A stretch of DNA of 64,000 bases, taken from contig JAHLKI010000004.1 of NCBI GenBank assembly GCA_025602905.1, positions 744,001-808,000 of the forward strand. Direction: 5' to 3'. Both the position numbers and the translations under genes were made by a program. This document shows positions 11,644 to 22,409 of the stretch, piece by piece. Position 1 is the first letter of the stretch, and each line of letters opens with the position of its first letter. Below the pieces are notes generated by a model that made no database searches, was not told the origin of the DNA, and worked only from the letters and a program-made list of their open reading frames with translations. This DNA is from Phlyctochytrium arcticum (Eukaryota; Chytridiomycota; Chytridiomycetes; Chytridiales; Chytridiaceae).

Positions 11644-13564
11644 TCATGACGAGAGCAAGAACGGGTGCTGAACGGCCTCGGCCGCAGTAATACGTTGATC
11701 GGGATTTAAGCACAATAATCTGCTCAAGAGGTCATATCCTTCCGGAGGGATGTTCTTTGCTCCATGTCGGTGCAGGCGCTGACAGAGTTCATTTAAGGGG
11801 ATGGGGGCACCAACGGAGGGTATGTTGGTCTCAAAGCGCCTTCCTGTATGATACGACTCGGGTTCAGCCACAAACTTTCCACCCTTGATATCACTTCAAC
11901 TTACGTAAATGGTGGCATACGTCTTTCATGGCTTGTTTGCCAAAAATATACGCAATTTCCAATAACGCTTCCTGATCTTCGTTGGATTGAAAGAAGGGAA
12001 AATGTCCTGAAAATATACAGAGCAGAGTAACTCCAGCTGACCAAATATCAATAGCTGCATTTTTACAAACAAACCCAATTAGAAACTGGCGGCGTCCGCA
12101 TGAATGGCCTCGTACGTACCACGTGTTTGATTCGATACCTTTAGGAGAACTTCGGGAGCCCGAAAGCCACGCGTTCCTGCGCGATTAGCACGGACTGATG
12201 GTCTTGATGGCATTGATAGTTAGGAGCTTGTCGATATTTTCATCAAGGAATCACGCCAGATACCTTCTGTCATTATGGATATATCCAGGTGTTTGGTGAT
12301 GTCGATTCAAGTTGGACAAAGATCGAATAGCTCCATGATCAGTACTTTTAGGCTTCACTTCATCCTGATAAATATTAGATTTGGTTGCTCTAGATGTGAA
12401 ATTGAGGGAGGCGCGCACCTGGGCAAGTCCAAAGTCCACCAAAACGCCTGTACCAATGCTCGGATGATACAGAAAGTTGCTGGGTTTCACGTCCCGATGG
12501 ATGATGTTGTGCTTGTGGACGTGCTCCAGAGCCATCAGCAACGAGCGCATATAGCTACGAATGTGGGTAACTGTCATATCCAAGTAGAAGTCCTACAAAT
12601 TTGGTACGTGAGAATAATGCAGGAGACGACGTGGCAATAAACATGTGCATACGCGAAAATCCAGATGTCGAAAATATGGCAACCTGAGCGGATTGTTAGG
12701 AGGGTCGAGATGCCAAGCCATACGATAACCTACACTGCCAGTACCTTAACCAGAAAGTTAGATACTGAATAATGGGGTAGTAGGCAAAGCACCTACTTGG
12801 TCCTCATGCCGCATTGCCGTGATGATCGGTACTACATTCGGGTGACCACTTTGAAATACGATTAGCCGGCGCAACTCTTACAGATTGGCACGTTTCCCGA
12901 ACCTCAGAATATGGAGAATTTTGATTTCACTGTATATACGCTGTGGGCTGCTTGTGACATAGATTCTCTTTATCGCGACAGTAGGCAAGCCCCTCGCGTC
13001 TACATCGGTGTTCTCAAACTTGATCATCTTCCCGAATAGTGATTGATAGCTCGCCCATTGTTCATTGTTATAAGAGTGGTAATTCAGATCGTACGCCTTA
13101 TAGACAGAGCTGAATGTTCCTACGTGATTGTTAGAAACTGCCACGAGATACAGAGCCAGACAAAACCAACCTTCACCAATCTTGCTGATTAGTCGGTAGT
13201 TTTCCAACAAGTTTGGAAATACATTGTAAAAGTCCTCAAGCTCTTCCTGGATTCCATCATTTATATCATGACCCGTTGGGGTAACCACCTTTCGCCTTTT
13301 GACAGCGTGTGCCGAGGCTGCCCGCTCCTGCTCCTCTTCACTTGCCGCTCGTTTCAACTGCTGTTCGGGACCCTCAAGCTCTTGTGGCTGCCGTGGCATC
13401 TTCCCCGCTACACAGTTGTTGAACTCTACTTTTGTAGGGCGTAGATCTGAGCGAACTATGGCGCTTTCTTCTTGTTGAGTAAGAACGGTAGCGTCCCCGT
13501 CTGTCGATCGGTCAGGACCTGAATCGGCTGTTGCGGCCTGAGAATTTGTTATGGCGCCGTTCAT
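11644..13564 (-). CDS. CDC7: Cdc7-type protein kinase (DDK catalytic subunit)
   Basis: Serine/threonine kinase that with Dbf4 fires replication origins by phosphorylating MCM. Visible kinase landmarks: glycine loop KIGEG before SVYKAYDL, VAIKRIYVTSSPQRIYSEIK (ATP lysine), HRDVKPSNFLYHP (catalytic loop), LVDFGLAQ (DFG), GTRGFRAPEVLL (activation segment, APE) and a C lobe ending in NPDQRITAAEAVQHPFLLSS. The insertion between the glycine loop and the VAIK lysine (NYHSYNNEQWASYQS) is typical of Cdc7. At least seven exons with short introns. The frame runs open to 13690 but starts there with GTG; the first ATG is at 13564 (MNGAITNSQ), which I used. Convergent with the TALPID3-like gene, 76 bases apart. 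Confidence 0.88.
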
Positions 13565-13753
13565 TGAAAAAATATAGCACGATCCGCCAATGTATAACGA
13601 GGCGGCGACCACCAGCGATCGCAAGCTCCGAATCTCCGACTCGCCAGTCACGATATCGGTCAGAATAAATTCGTTGAAACTTGAACGCACCAGCTATTCA
13701 CTGGAGATCTAACCGTTATCCATAATTTATTTAACTCGGGCAACTTGGAGAAC

Positions 13754-15181
13754 ATGAGGTCACAGTGTGGAAGGGACGTTCGGTTGGGTTCGAACTTTGT
13801 CAAGCTTCGAATGGTACTCAAAACATATCATCAAGATAAATATTCCCTTTGATAACCTTTTCGCCACAGAACCAGTCTTGCCGAGGACTGGCGACAGCGG
13901 TCCCGTCAGAAACAGCATCTATTTCACCACGGAAAGATGAAAAAAAGGCCAAAATCTTTGAACAACGTACTTTGTCCGGTATACAACCGACCGGCGTTCC
14001 ACATCTGGGAAACTATGTGGGAGCCCTTGCGAATTGGGTGCGACTGCAGGAAGGAGGGGACAAGGGCTCATCACCCGGGAAAGCCGGAAACGTTCTTTAC
14101 AGCATTGTAGATTTGCATGCCCTAACTGTCCCCCAAGATCCGGCAAAGCTTCGAAAGAATGTGGTTGATATGGCAGCGTCACTGCTGGCCTGTGGCCTCG
14201 ACATGGACAAGAGCATTCTGTTTCGCCAATCCAAAGTTCCACAACACTCTGAGCTAGCCTGGCTCCTCTTTTGTCAAACGCCCATCGGATGGCTCAGTCG
14301 GATGCATCAATGGAAATCCAAGCTTCAAGCATTGCAACGCTCGAATGGGTCACTGTCTGGAACATCCGCCGCTGCCACCATAGCGCTCGCCTCGGAAAAG
14401 CTGGATGATGATCCAACCATGCAGGGTCTGAATGTCGGACTTTTAGCGTATCCTGTGCTGCAAGCAGCCGACATCTTGATTTATCGGTAAATGACATCTC
14501 TCAGCGTATGCAAATGGAGGATGCTTTAGTAATCTCTGTGCTGGTGTAGAGCTACGAATGTGCCAATAGGCGAAGATCAAGTACAGCATCTCGAGCTGAC
14601 TGCCATGGTGGCAAGAAGCATAAACTCGCGGTACGAAAAGGAAATTTTCCCTATACCACGGGGCTACTTTGGTAACAAATTTGTTTTTAACTATACGCGT
14701 TCGATTTCCGCTAACGTATTACCCAGCATCATCCGAATCAAAACGAATTATGTCTCTTCGCAATCCTGTGGTCAAAATGTCAAAGTCGGATCCGTCCGAG
14801 GCATCTCGCATCAACATCGATGATACCCCCGACCAAATCAGGTCAAAGATCCGAAAAGCCACTGTGGACTCTGACAAGGGCATCACTTATGACCCGCTGA
14901 CCCGACCAGGGGTCGCCAATCTCATCAACATTCAATCAGCACTCACAGAACGAGGCGCAGATCAAATTGCTGCGGAATATGCTTCTTTGGGAAACAAGGA
15001 GTTTAAAGACCGTGTAGCTGAAGTGATTATTGCTCATCTGGATCCGATCCGAACTCGGCTCTCAGACCTGCGTGCGGAAAAAGGTTTTGTGGAAAGCTTG
15101 TTGGTAAAAGGGGAGGACCAAGCCCGCGAAATTGCTGGTAGGACCTTGCGTGACGTTCAAAAGGCGATGGGCCTTCGGTAG
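13754..15181 (+). CDS. MSW1: Mitochondrial tryptophanyl-tRNA synthetase
   Basis: Class I aminoacyl-tRNA synthetase charging mitochondrial tRNA-Trp. The HIGH-type motif is [11 protein letters not shown] and the KMSKS motif is [14 protein letters not shown]. The family block [14 protein letters not shown] is present as [14 protein letters not shown]. The long exon opens at a TTG with no ATG, so I add exon 1 at 13754-13813 and an intron at 13814-13869. This gives an arginine-rich presequence ([20 protein letters not shown], then [11 protein letters not shown]) with a plausible cleavage site, supporting a mitochondrial location. Further introns lie at about 14489-14549 and between about 14672 and 14730. 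Stop TAG at 15179. Divergent from CDC7. Confidence 0.9.
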
Positions 15182-15405
15182 ATTAAATGTTAGTTAGAAT
15201 AGCGATTAGTTTCATTTAAGATTTACCATTAGTTTAAAACATCATGCTGTAACACAAGAGTAACCCCGCGGAAACATTTAATAGCAAGCAAAATTTCAGG
15301 TACATTATAGAAGGAAAGGGGGATCAAAAAGATGAATTGTAAAAGGACTCGATGAGAAATGTGAAAAAAAGGATAGTAGCAATTTCAGTTTTGACGCTGT
15401 GCGGA

Positions 15406-17150
15406 TCACATAGGGATGCCAGCGAGCAGATCGTTGTTGTTGGCTCGACTCAAGCGGAGTTGAACGTTGCCGAGGGTCCGCGTCGCAAAACCAGCCTCAC
15501 AGTATGCGAAATCTATGTTGCGATAGGTGTCAATGTTTGGATTATACAGGAAAAACGCAACAAATGCCACTTACAATACTCCCATTTCCGCTTGAAGACC
15601 TCATCATACTTGTCTTCCAAGTTGTGTTCTTTGGCGATTTTGTCGCAGTTTTCCATGAACTTTTCCCTCCAGATGCGCAGTGCCTTGGCGTAATGGGGAC
15701 CAATATTGCGAGTCTCGTCCAAAATGAGATTTCCCTTGCTGCCCTGGTACACGGCGTCCACCAGCGCCGTCATGGATGGGCAATGGCCACCAGGAAAGAT
15801 GTGTCGTTGTATAAAATCCACCTTCTTGAGGTAGTTTTGATAACGAGAATCGGGCATTGTGATGACTTGAAGCGCAACGATTCCATTGGCGGGGTGAAGC
15901 AACTCGTGGCATTTTTGGAAAAAGACTGGCAAGAATTCGGGGCCGACAGCCTCCAGCATTTCTATTGCAATAATTCGGTCGAATTTCTTGTGGGGGTTCA
16001 TGTTGCGATAGTCCAGAAGCTGAACATCGATGGCGGACGTCAACCCGGCCTCTGCTATTCGTTTTTCAGCCAATGCTTTTTGCTCCTTGCTCAGAGTCAA
16101 TGTGGTTACGCGACATCCATGGCGGCGAACAGCCTCAATGGCGAGTGCTCCCCATCTATAATGTGATTAGCCTAATCAGCGTTGTTTGAAAAGGTATACA
16201 GATGTCTGACTTACCCGGTGCCAACTTCCAGGACGTGCATGCCTTCTTCGATGGCAGCCATGTCAAGCATGGCGTGGATCTTCCTGTATTGCGCAGCCTC
16301 CAAAGTATCATCCTCCCCATCCCAAATCGGACACGAGTACATCATACTAGGATCCAGGAAACAACCAAACATCTCGTTGCCCAGATCGTAATGGGCTTGT
16401 ATGTTTGTCACTGCATTCAAGATGGTGTTTGGAATCCGAGAATTTAACACGCTATTCAAGACCGAGTTGAGTCCAACAGGAAGCAGTTGCATTTCTGCAT
16501 AATTGTCCCGATTGAGTGCGACAATTTTTAAGAGCGTGGCCAGATTTGTCGCTGTAATCTCTCCATACATGTATGCCTCTCCAAAACCCTACCAATCAAT
16601 CGCGCATTAATTGATCTGTTCGATATTCACCCAGTTTTCGCAGAAAAAAACACATACCATGGCGCTGAAAAGCATTAGCCGCACCCAGAATGTGTCTTTT
16701 ACTACTTGCAGTGTTGCCCTCAAATCTTGATCATGGCGATCGCCAAACTCGTGTACTTGTCCATTTTCTAATGTAATGCGAAGGAACCCGCGCTTTGTGC
16801 GTGATAGTGTTGATAGACATGCTGATCGTGCTGTAGGAAGGAAAAGATCACTGTTAATGTCGGATTACTTATCGGATGCATCAAATGGCCCAAAAAGCGT
16901 GGGAATAATGGGGGGAGTTTTGGCAAACGCGAGAGGAGTCATGAGATGGGAAATGTTGTCGCGAGAGGCGGCGAGCGTTTTGCAACTTACCCGAAGACTT
17001 CACAAACTTGTAGGGCGAAAAGGCCGTCAACCAGCGTGCCCACTGGGCAGGAGCACTTTGGATCAGTTGCTGCTTTTGCGAATCGACAACGGTTTGTGGT
17101 GAGTTTGCTGTGCGTTGAGTCATGCTGTCCGATGCTGTTGTATTTGACAT
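15406..17150 (-). CDS. Cyclopropane-fatty-acyl-phospholipid synthase family methyltransferase
   Basis: SAM-dependent enzyme that transfers a methylene or methyl group to unsaturated acyl chains. The SAM site is VLEVGTGWGALAIEA, split by an intron after GTG. Family landmarks follow: NIQAHYDLGNEMF, LDPSMMYSCPIW, IEMLEAVGPEF, YIQRHIFPGG-like FIQRHIFPGGHCPS and DETRNIGPHYAKAL. The C terminus YCEAGFATRTLGNVQ is also typical. About 430 residues after joining six exons, similar to bacterial Cfa. No N-terminal transmembrane pair of the fungal sphingolipid C9-methyltransferase type is seen, so the Cfa group is preferred. Start is the ATG at 17150 (MSNTTASDSMTQR); stop TGA at 15406. Convergent with the tryptophanyl-tRNA synthetase gene, 224 bases away. 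Confidence 0.88.
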
Positions 17151-18532
17151 TAATTTTATGTAGATCGCGAGATCGGGGTTGCTGTGATGATGATGATGGC
17201 GAAATGACAAATGGGATGAGAGCTGATGATGCACGGAAGGAGGCCCGTTCGGATGCAGGCAAGGAAGGACAGCGATGCGTCCGTTATAGTTTGCCGCCGT
17301 GGGTCTAGCAAGGACAGGCAAAGGGTGATGCGTTTCCCCACTGGGCAGATGAGTATCAGGTAAAGGTTGTGGGTGATGGACGCAAGGTGGGATGTGGCGA
17401 AAAATGTCAAAGGGGTCGGGGGGAGGGGAGATGGGAAGGGTAGCGACGATTTATTATAAATAGAGTGTGCTGCGCGCGTGCAAGGGCAGATCGGACAGAA
17501 GGACGAGGTTGCCGCGGAAATCTGCGATTCTATTTCCCTTGGGTTCTTCCCTCCTATAGAAGGGATATTACCTTGTGCTTGGTAACGTTTTCGGGGGACA
17601 AAGTTGCACCAAAGGGGCAGAAGGTATTTACTCGTTGTCGTGGTTCTTCTTCTTCTTTTCCGGAGGATGACTTTTGCCAGTTTTGCCAGGACCAGCTGCA
17701 TCAATGTAGCTGCTGCATTTTATGTTTCCGCGATGGCCGTTGGCTTCGATATATGCGATGCGCGCGACCGAAATGTCATGACGAGAGCGATCGCCTTGTT
17801 TCAAGCCACTACAATTACACCGAGCGCTCGGCGGATCGACTTCACCGCCTTACTTCACCGCAGTAACCGCACCTCCAGCTGAGTCCAGCACCGCCTGGAA
17901 ACCACCGCCAAGTTTATTCAACAAGAACGCTGCGATGCGATATCCGTTCAATATGATATCGGCTGCTGCTTACCGCTGGCTTAATATGATACTGGCCCCG
18001 ATGTACTGGCCTGAGGCCTCACGCCGGCACGGCATGACAAAGCCGTGGTATGATAATAATTACCTTGCGGTTGCACCAATCCCTTCATGATAGCAACAGG
18101 TTGCTTCCTCTTGATTTTCTGGATAAAATTAAAGTCTGGGGACCGCCAGTTATTGCAGGGTGTATCATATCATTCTTTGAAAGTCGGTGTGCGACCGACA
18201 CTACCACAATTTTTATTTTGCGGAAAGCTTCTTTTTCTAACTCGTTAGCAGAAGAGAGTGATGAAGCACAAAAGGGTGCTACTAGTACTTTCCACTCTGT
18301 GGTGGAAAATAACGCCCAGCTTCTGTCGGACCAACTTATACACATGTCACAATTCATATGAGAGCCATTCTTTTTCTTTTCCCTTTCATCTGAAGCTCTA
18401 CTTCTTTGACGACGAAATCTAGATCCAGGTCGTTTACCCTACCACAGTATGATTTTCTTATGGCACCCAGCATATCCAAGTCGCGCTTGACATCCATTCT
18501 TTTGCAAGAGGTTTGAAAGAGATCCGTTGCAC
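17151..18532. other. 1.4-kb region without a supported gene
   Basis: Lies between the divergent CFA-synthase and the coiled-coil gene. Open frames here start at TTG or GTG and show no recognisable family. A consensus TATAAATAG sits at 17455-17463 on the + strand and reads as CTATTTATA on the other strand, about 300 bases upstream of the CFA-synthase ATG. It may hold long 5' leaders or an unrecognised non-coding transcript. Confidence 0.5.
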
Positions 18533-19329
18533 ATGTCACTCCCGGCCCAAATGCTGGAAGGCACCGTGAAAGTTGTCTCAGAAGGAACAGAGTATGCCCT
18601 GCATGCCGCCACCAAGGGCGATCAATGGTTCCTCACGCTCGTCGGGCAAAAGTCTGTTTTCCAACTTGAACAGAGCCGGCTGGCTGCCCACAAGCTGGTG
18701 CAAAGTAGGAATGTAAACAATACGCTTTCTGCATGGAGACGATCGGATATCCTAGTGTCCTGCAACGACTCTGCCAATGTAGCCAAGGTCGGTTTCATCC
18801 ATGAGATCTGCACATACGAACGAAACAGCCAACATCAGCTCAGGTTGTGCTTGATCCCATGGGAAAAGATCCATTAGAGTTTGAGCTCCTTGCACTGACG
18901 GCCAGCCAATCATTTCAATATTTCCGAGAGTACATGCTCGAGACCACCTCACCCTTGAACGCCTCAGCAGGTTTGGGGACACTTGGCCTTGCCTCATCAA
19001 CTAACGGAACCATTCTAATGGTACTCTGATGACAGCAATCAAGATACGAGAATTGGAAGCTCAGGTCCAAGAGCTCAAGAATGAAAACGAGAGACTGCGT
19101 GGGACTCCGTCAGCGGCTTCATCACTTCCACATCACAATTCCATGGATCCAAGTAAGTGGCAGGAGCATGAACGTCGTTTGTCTTTTCATAAAGCATGTG
19201 TCTATCAGTGCCCGCAACAACAGCAATCAAACGGCCAGCACCCGCTGCAAGGAGTCTGATCAACCCCCGCGTAAGGATGAAGGTGGCGAGAGGGGCGATT
19301 CTCGGCGATCCCAGTCCGACTTCAAGTGA
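18533..19329 (+). CDS. Small head-plus-coiled-coil protein, possibly XRCC4/XLF/PAXX superfamily
   Basis: Five exons join to about 197 residues. Residues 1-115 look like alternating beta strands (EGTVKVVSEGTEYALHAA, QWFLTLVGQKSVFQLEQ, SDILVSCNDSANVAKVVL, LEFELLALTASQ), followed by a helix and a heptad coiled coil (IKIRELEAQVQELKNENERL). The end is polar and basic (RRSQSDFK). A beta-sandwich head followed by a coiled coil and a short basic tail is the plan of XRCC4, XLF and PAXX, the non-homologous end-joining scaffolds; PAXX is about the same length. I see no diagnostic motif, so this is a fold-level suggestion. Introns at about 18707-18749, 18787-18850, 18970-19034 and 19154-19208. The start is the ATG at 18533. 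Confidence 0.6.
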
Positions 19330-19635
19330 AGAGTGAGTCAATGTCGGAGTCCGTGGATTCATTTATTGCTACCTTGTCAGATCTGGGTGCAACCTCATGG
19401 TCTTCCACCCTCAATAATGTAGCCAACCAACGTTCGAATTATTTATGAATTTCTCGTGAAATATGCACAAAAATGCTAAGCATGTGAGAGTGAGGAGAGT
19501 GATGTGCCAAGGGAGAGCACAGGTTTCTAGAAATTGGAGCTTGTGGGGTAAACGGGAATCCAACCGGGGAAAACATTCCAGTAAAAGAATGATAGATAAA
19601 AGGATAGATAGAATAAGATGGACAGTAGGGAATAC
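19330..19635. other. Convergent intergenic region
   Basis: About 300 bases between two convergent genes, holding both 3' ends. No gene or repeat is seen. Confidence 0.6.
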
Positions 19636-20223
19636 TCAGATCTCGTCGATATCGAACTCCACGTTGACCTCTGTGCATTATAAAATGGTCAGGAATGCTT
19701 CAGATTTAAAGCCAAAATAAACATACCTTCGTCCGAGTCTTCCATGATCTGCGTGTCGTTGATTTTGATGTTATCTGGCAATTCACCATACGATTTCAGC
19801 ATACGTGCTTCATCTGGCGTGTACTTCAAGATAACATCAGCCTTTGCGTCCTGGAAATCTCGCAAACCAAGTAATATCAGATCGCCCTGTGTAATCCTAT
19901 CAAACAATCGTTAGCTCTACGAGGTACAAACCAGGTCCAATTAATGTTCCTCCTCACCAAACTTTCTTTCGGAACGCTCCTCGAATATGTGCCATTCGCT
20001 TTTCTCCATCACAACACTGAGACTCCACCCAACCGTTTCCCAGCATCTTGGTCACTGTAGCATATTCTTGCCCATCTTCCTTAAACACCAGTTCACGCTT
20101 TTCAGACTCGTTCTCGTTCTTTCCTCTAAGAGCCAGGTTTTAATACAGGTCCGCAGGCTGACAGGGGGATGTCTTTACTCACCGCTTTCGGTTCTTGCCG
20201 CCCTTTCCCTTGTTCTTTGGCAT
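19636..20223 (-). CDS. TIF11: Translation initiation factor eIF1A
   Basis: Binds the 40S A site and promotes scanning and start-codon choice. The N-terminal tail is basic ([15 protein letters not shown]); the OB-fold carries [16 protein letters not shown] sequence, [14 protein letters not shown] and [13 protein letters not shown], then [14 protein letters not shown]. The acidic tail ends VEFDIDEI, as in other eIF1A proteins. Four exons; the first ends after KNRKR at about 20184. Stop TGA at 19636. Divergent from SRP40, with 268 bases between the starts. Confidence 0.95.
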
Positions 20224-20491
20224 TTTTGCAGATGACTTTCGTGGTTACTTTGTTGCAATAGGGTTGCTCAACGGCCTCCAAAAACGACGGCAATGGGTAC
20301 TTTTTTGGCACAGGGGATTGTGCCAATTTGCAACGAAGATTTCCACCTAAATGGTGCGTCAGTGCTTTTCCCTCACTGCCGCCAGGGCGCCATGGCAACA
20401 AATAACATCACGTGTCTAAATGAACTCTGGTGAGACTATCGTTGAAATATTTTTGGATTTCGGCCAAAATACGAAAAAGTGTGTCGCTGCC

Positions 20492-21939
20492 ATGCCTCAA
20501 GTATTATCAGACCAGGAGCGGATGAAACTTGGAAAGCTGGTGTACGACTGGCTTAAAGATGATCTTGAGATCCCCAAGGCTGCAAAGCTGTTGGAGAAGA
20601 AACTGTCTCTGGAGGTCGGTTTGGGATCAAAGAGGTTTTTCCTTGCAAAAGAGTTTATTCTGATCTTTTTTTGATATGATAGACAAGTGTGAATGTGGGA
20701 AAATCACTGGAGGAGATTTACAAAGAGTTTCTGTAAGCACAATTTGTAGTCTTACCTGTCTTGGCTCCCAACTGAATTTGACCGATCTCATCCACAGTAG
20801 CACTATTGCATCAGCATTGCCACCTAGCACCACTAGCAGCGACTCTTCAAGCTCGGACTCTTCCAGTTCCGACTCCTCTAGCAGCGACTCTTCAAGCTCT
20901 GATGATTCCTCGTCCTCTGACTCGTCAAGCAGTGATGACTCTAGCTCTGATTCCTCGTCCTCCGATTCGGATTCGGATGACGAGGCTCCCCCCGCGACGC
21001 CCAGTCCGGCAACAAAGGTCGTTCCTAAAGACGCCCCTTCGTCAGATTCAGACAGTGATTCCCCCGCCCCCGCCAAACCTAGTCCGGCAAAGAAAACAAA
21101 GGCTGCTGTGAAACCCGCGGAGAGTTCCTCCAGCGAAAGTTCAGATTCGGACAGCGATTCCCCCGCCCCCGCCAAATCTAGTCCTGCCAAAAAGACAAAA
21201 GCTACCGTAAAGCCCGCCCAGAGTTCCTCCAGCGAAAGCTCAGATTCGGACAGCGATTCCCCCGCCCGCGCCAAACCCAGTCCGGCAAAACAGACGAAAG
21301 CTACTGTAAAGCCCGCGAAAAGCGCCTCTAGCAAAAGTAGCAGCTCTTCTTTGTCCGAGTCATCTGATTCAGACAGTGATAGCTCGTCAAGTAGCAGCGA
21401 TAGCTCAACCTCCGCCTCTTCTGCTCCCAGCCCAAAGAAGGAGATTGCCGAGGTGAAAGTTGCTCCTGGGAAGCGAAAACGTGACGATTCTTCCTCATCG
21501 GACTCCTCAACTCCCGATGCCGTGACTCCCCCAGGCAAGAAGCAAAAGCCAGCCACATCTACAGCAGTAAGTCATAATGCCCCCAAAAAGCTTAGACCTC
21601 TACTCATCACTAATTATAAATCAATTGCAGGAACGATTCCGGCGAATCAAGGAAGAAGAAGTTGACCCGGATGCGGTTGTCGACAACTCGTATATGGCCA
21701 AAGGTGGAGCGGAAAGCAGTTATGGGTTCAAGGCCCATCAGGATCTGATTGTTACGCGTGGGAAGGGTTTCCGTAACGAAAAGAACAAGGTAATACATGA
21801 CAGTCTTTTTGCAAATTTGACATTTGTTTGTTGACTTTTGTGGTTGATCTTGCAGAAAAAGCGTGGCAGTTACCGAGGTGGACAGATTGACATGCAATCT
21901 TATTCTATCAAATTCGACAACGCTTCAGATGACGAGTAG
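20492..21939 (+). CDS. SRP40: Nucleolar phosphoprotein Srp40/NOLC1 (Nopp140)
   Basis: Nucleolar chaperone of snoRNPs and RNA polymerase I. The N terminus (MKLGKLVYDWLKDDLEIPKA) is LisH-like. The centre is alternating Ser/Asp-rich acidic tracts and Pro/Lys/Ala basic blocks, the Nopp140 pattern for CK2 phosphorylation. The SRP40 C-terminal domain is complete: RFRRIKEEEVDPDAVVDNSY, ESSYGFKAHQDL, GKGFRNEKNKKKRGSYRGG and a final SIKFDNASDDE. Introns at about 20612-20682, 20731-20795, 21567-21630 and 21790-21855. An in-frame ATG at 20420 could add 24 residues; the shorter start fits the LisH region better. Confidence 0.9.
20830..21440 (+). repeat. Ser/Asp-rich and basic block repeats in SRP40
   Basis: Imperfect coding repeats: Ser-Asp runs, then about three copies of a unit reading SDSDSPAPAKPSPAKKTK with spacer KPAESSSSES. 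This is the standard alternating block structure of Nopp140 proteins. Confidence 0.85.
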
Positions 21940-22409
21940 CACCATTGACGCCTTAGCTTATTTATCTAGCCATGAACATCTTTATTTAGTCGTCGCATAG
22001 TGTTTGTTCTCTCTTTCTCTTATTTAACCCAATCGCTCTTTGAACCGCTATTCTGTTTCGCAAACATGTTGCGGTCGACCCCGGGGTCGACCATCTGGGC
22101 AGCAACCTCTGCGCAGTGATATCGTGGCGCGCAGCGGCCGCTGACAAGTTAGAGTATCTTTGCCGCACAGTCACGTTAACACTTTGGCGCGCTTGTCTCG
22201 TCCCGCCAGCGGCTAGCAAACTGTTGTTTATTTCGCTATCCAACAAGGGAAATCTGAAGAAGAAAACCTGCTGTTATACCCAAGAGGAGTCCGGGAGTAG
22301 TCTGTGTAGTCGCCGCATTCGAAATAGAACCTCATTCAACTTGTAAGTTTGTCTCAAGTGGCCGAGCCTGAACTTGCTTCTAATACCATATTTAGTCACG
22401 TCCACAACG
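21940..22409. promoter_or_regulatory. Upstream region of the giant acidic gene, with palindromes and a likely 5' UTR intron
   Basis: 470 bases between SRP40 and the next + strand ATG. It contains a perfect 20-base palindrome at 22073-22092 and a 12-base palindrome CAGCGGCCGCTG near 22130. GTAAGT at 22343 and TTTAG ending at 22395 look like a 53-base intron in the leader. No open frame with an ATG enters the giant gene from this region. Confidence 0.5.
22073..22092. promoter_or_regulatory. Perfect 20-base palindrome
   Basis: GGTCGACC-CCGG-GGTCGACC equals its own reverse complement and the symmetry stops sharply at both ends. It lies about 320 bases upstream of the giant gene's ATG. It could bind a dimeric factor or form a hairpin in RNA; neither is shown. 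Confidence 0.7.

Noticed and set aside
13780..13800. GGTTCGAA stretch resembling a tRNA T-loop
   Set aside because: No acceptor stem, anticodon arm or D-arm can be drawn around it, and it lies in the first exon of the tryptophanyl-tRNA synthetase gene.
15504..16166. 220-codon + strand frame
   Set aside because: Antisense shadow of the CFA-synthase exon, whose minus-strand reading carries the SAM-methyltransferase motifs.
17156..17704. 182-codon minus-strand open frame upstream of the CFA synthase
   Set aside because: It begins with TTG, is low-complexity (Arg/Thr/Ser/Ile runs) and overlaps the likely CFA-synthase promoter and leader; no family resemblance.
20627..21556. 309-codon minus-strand frame rich in Glu/Ser/Leu
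   Set aside because: It is the mirror of the Ser/Asp repeats of SRP40, whose + strand reading has the conserved C-terminal domain and proper introns.
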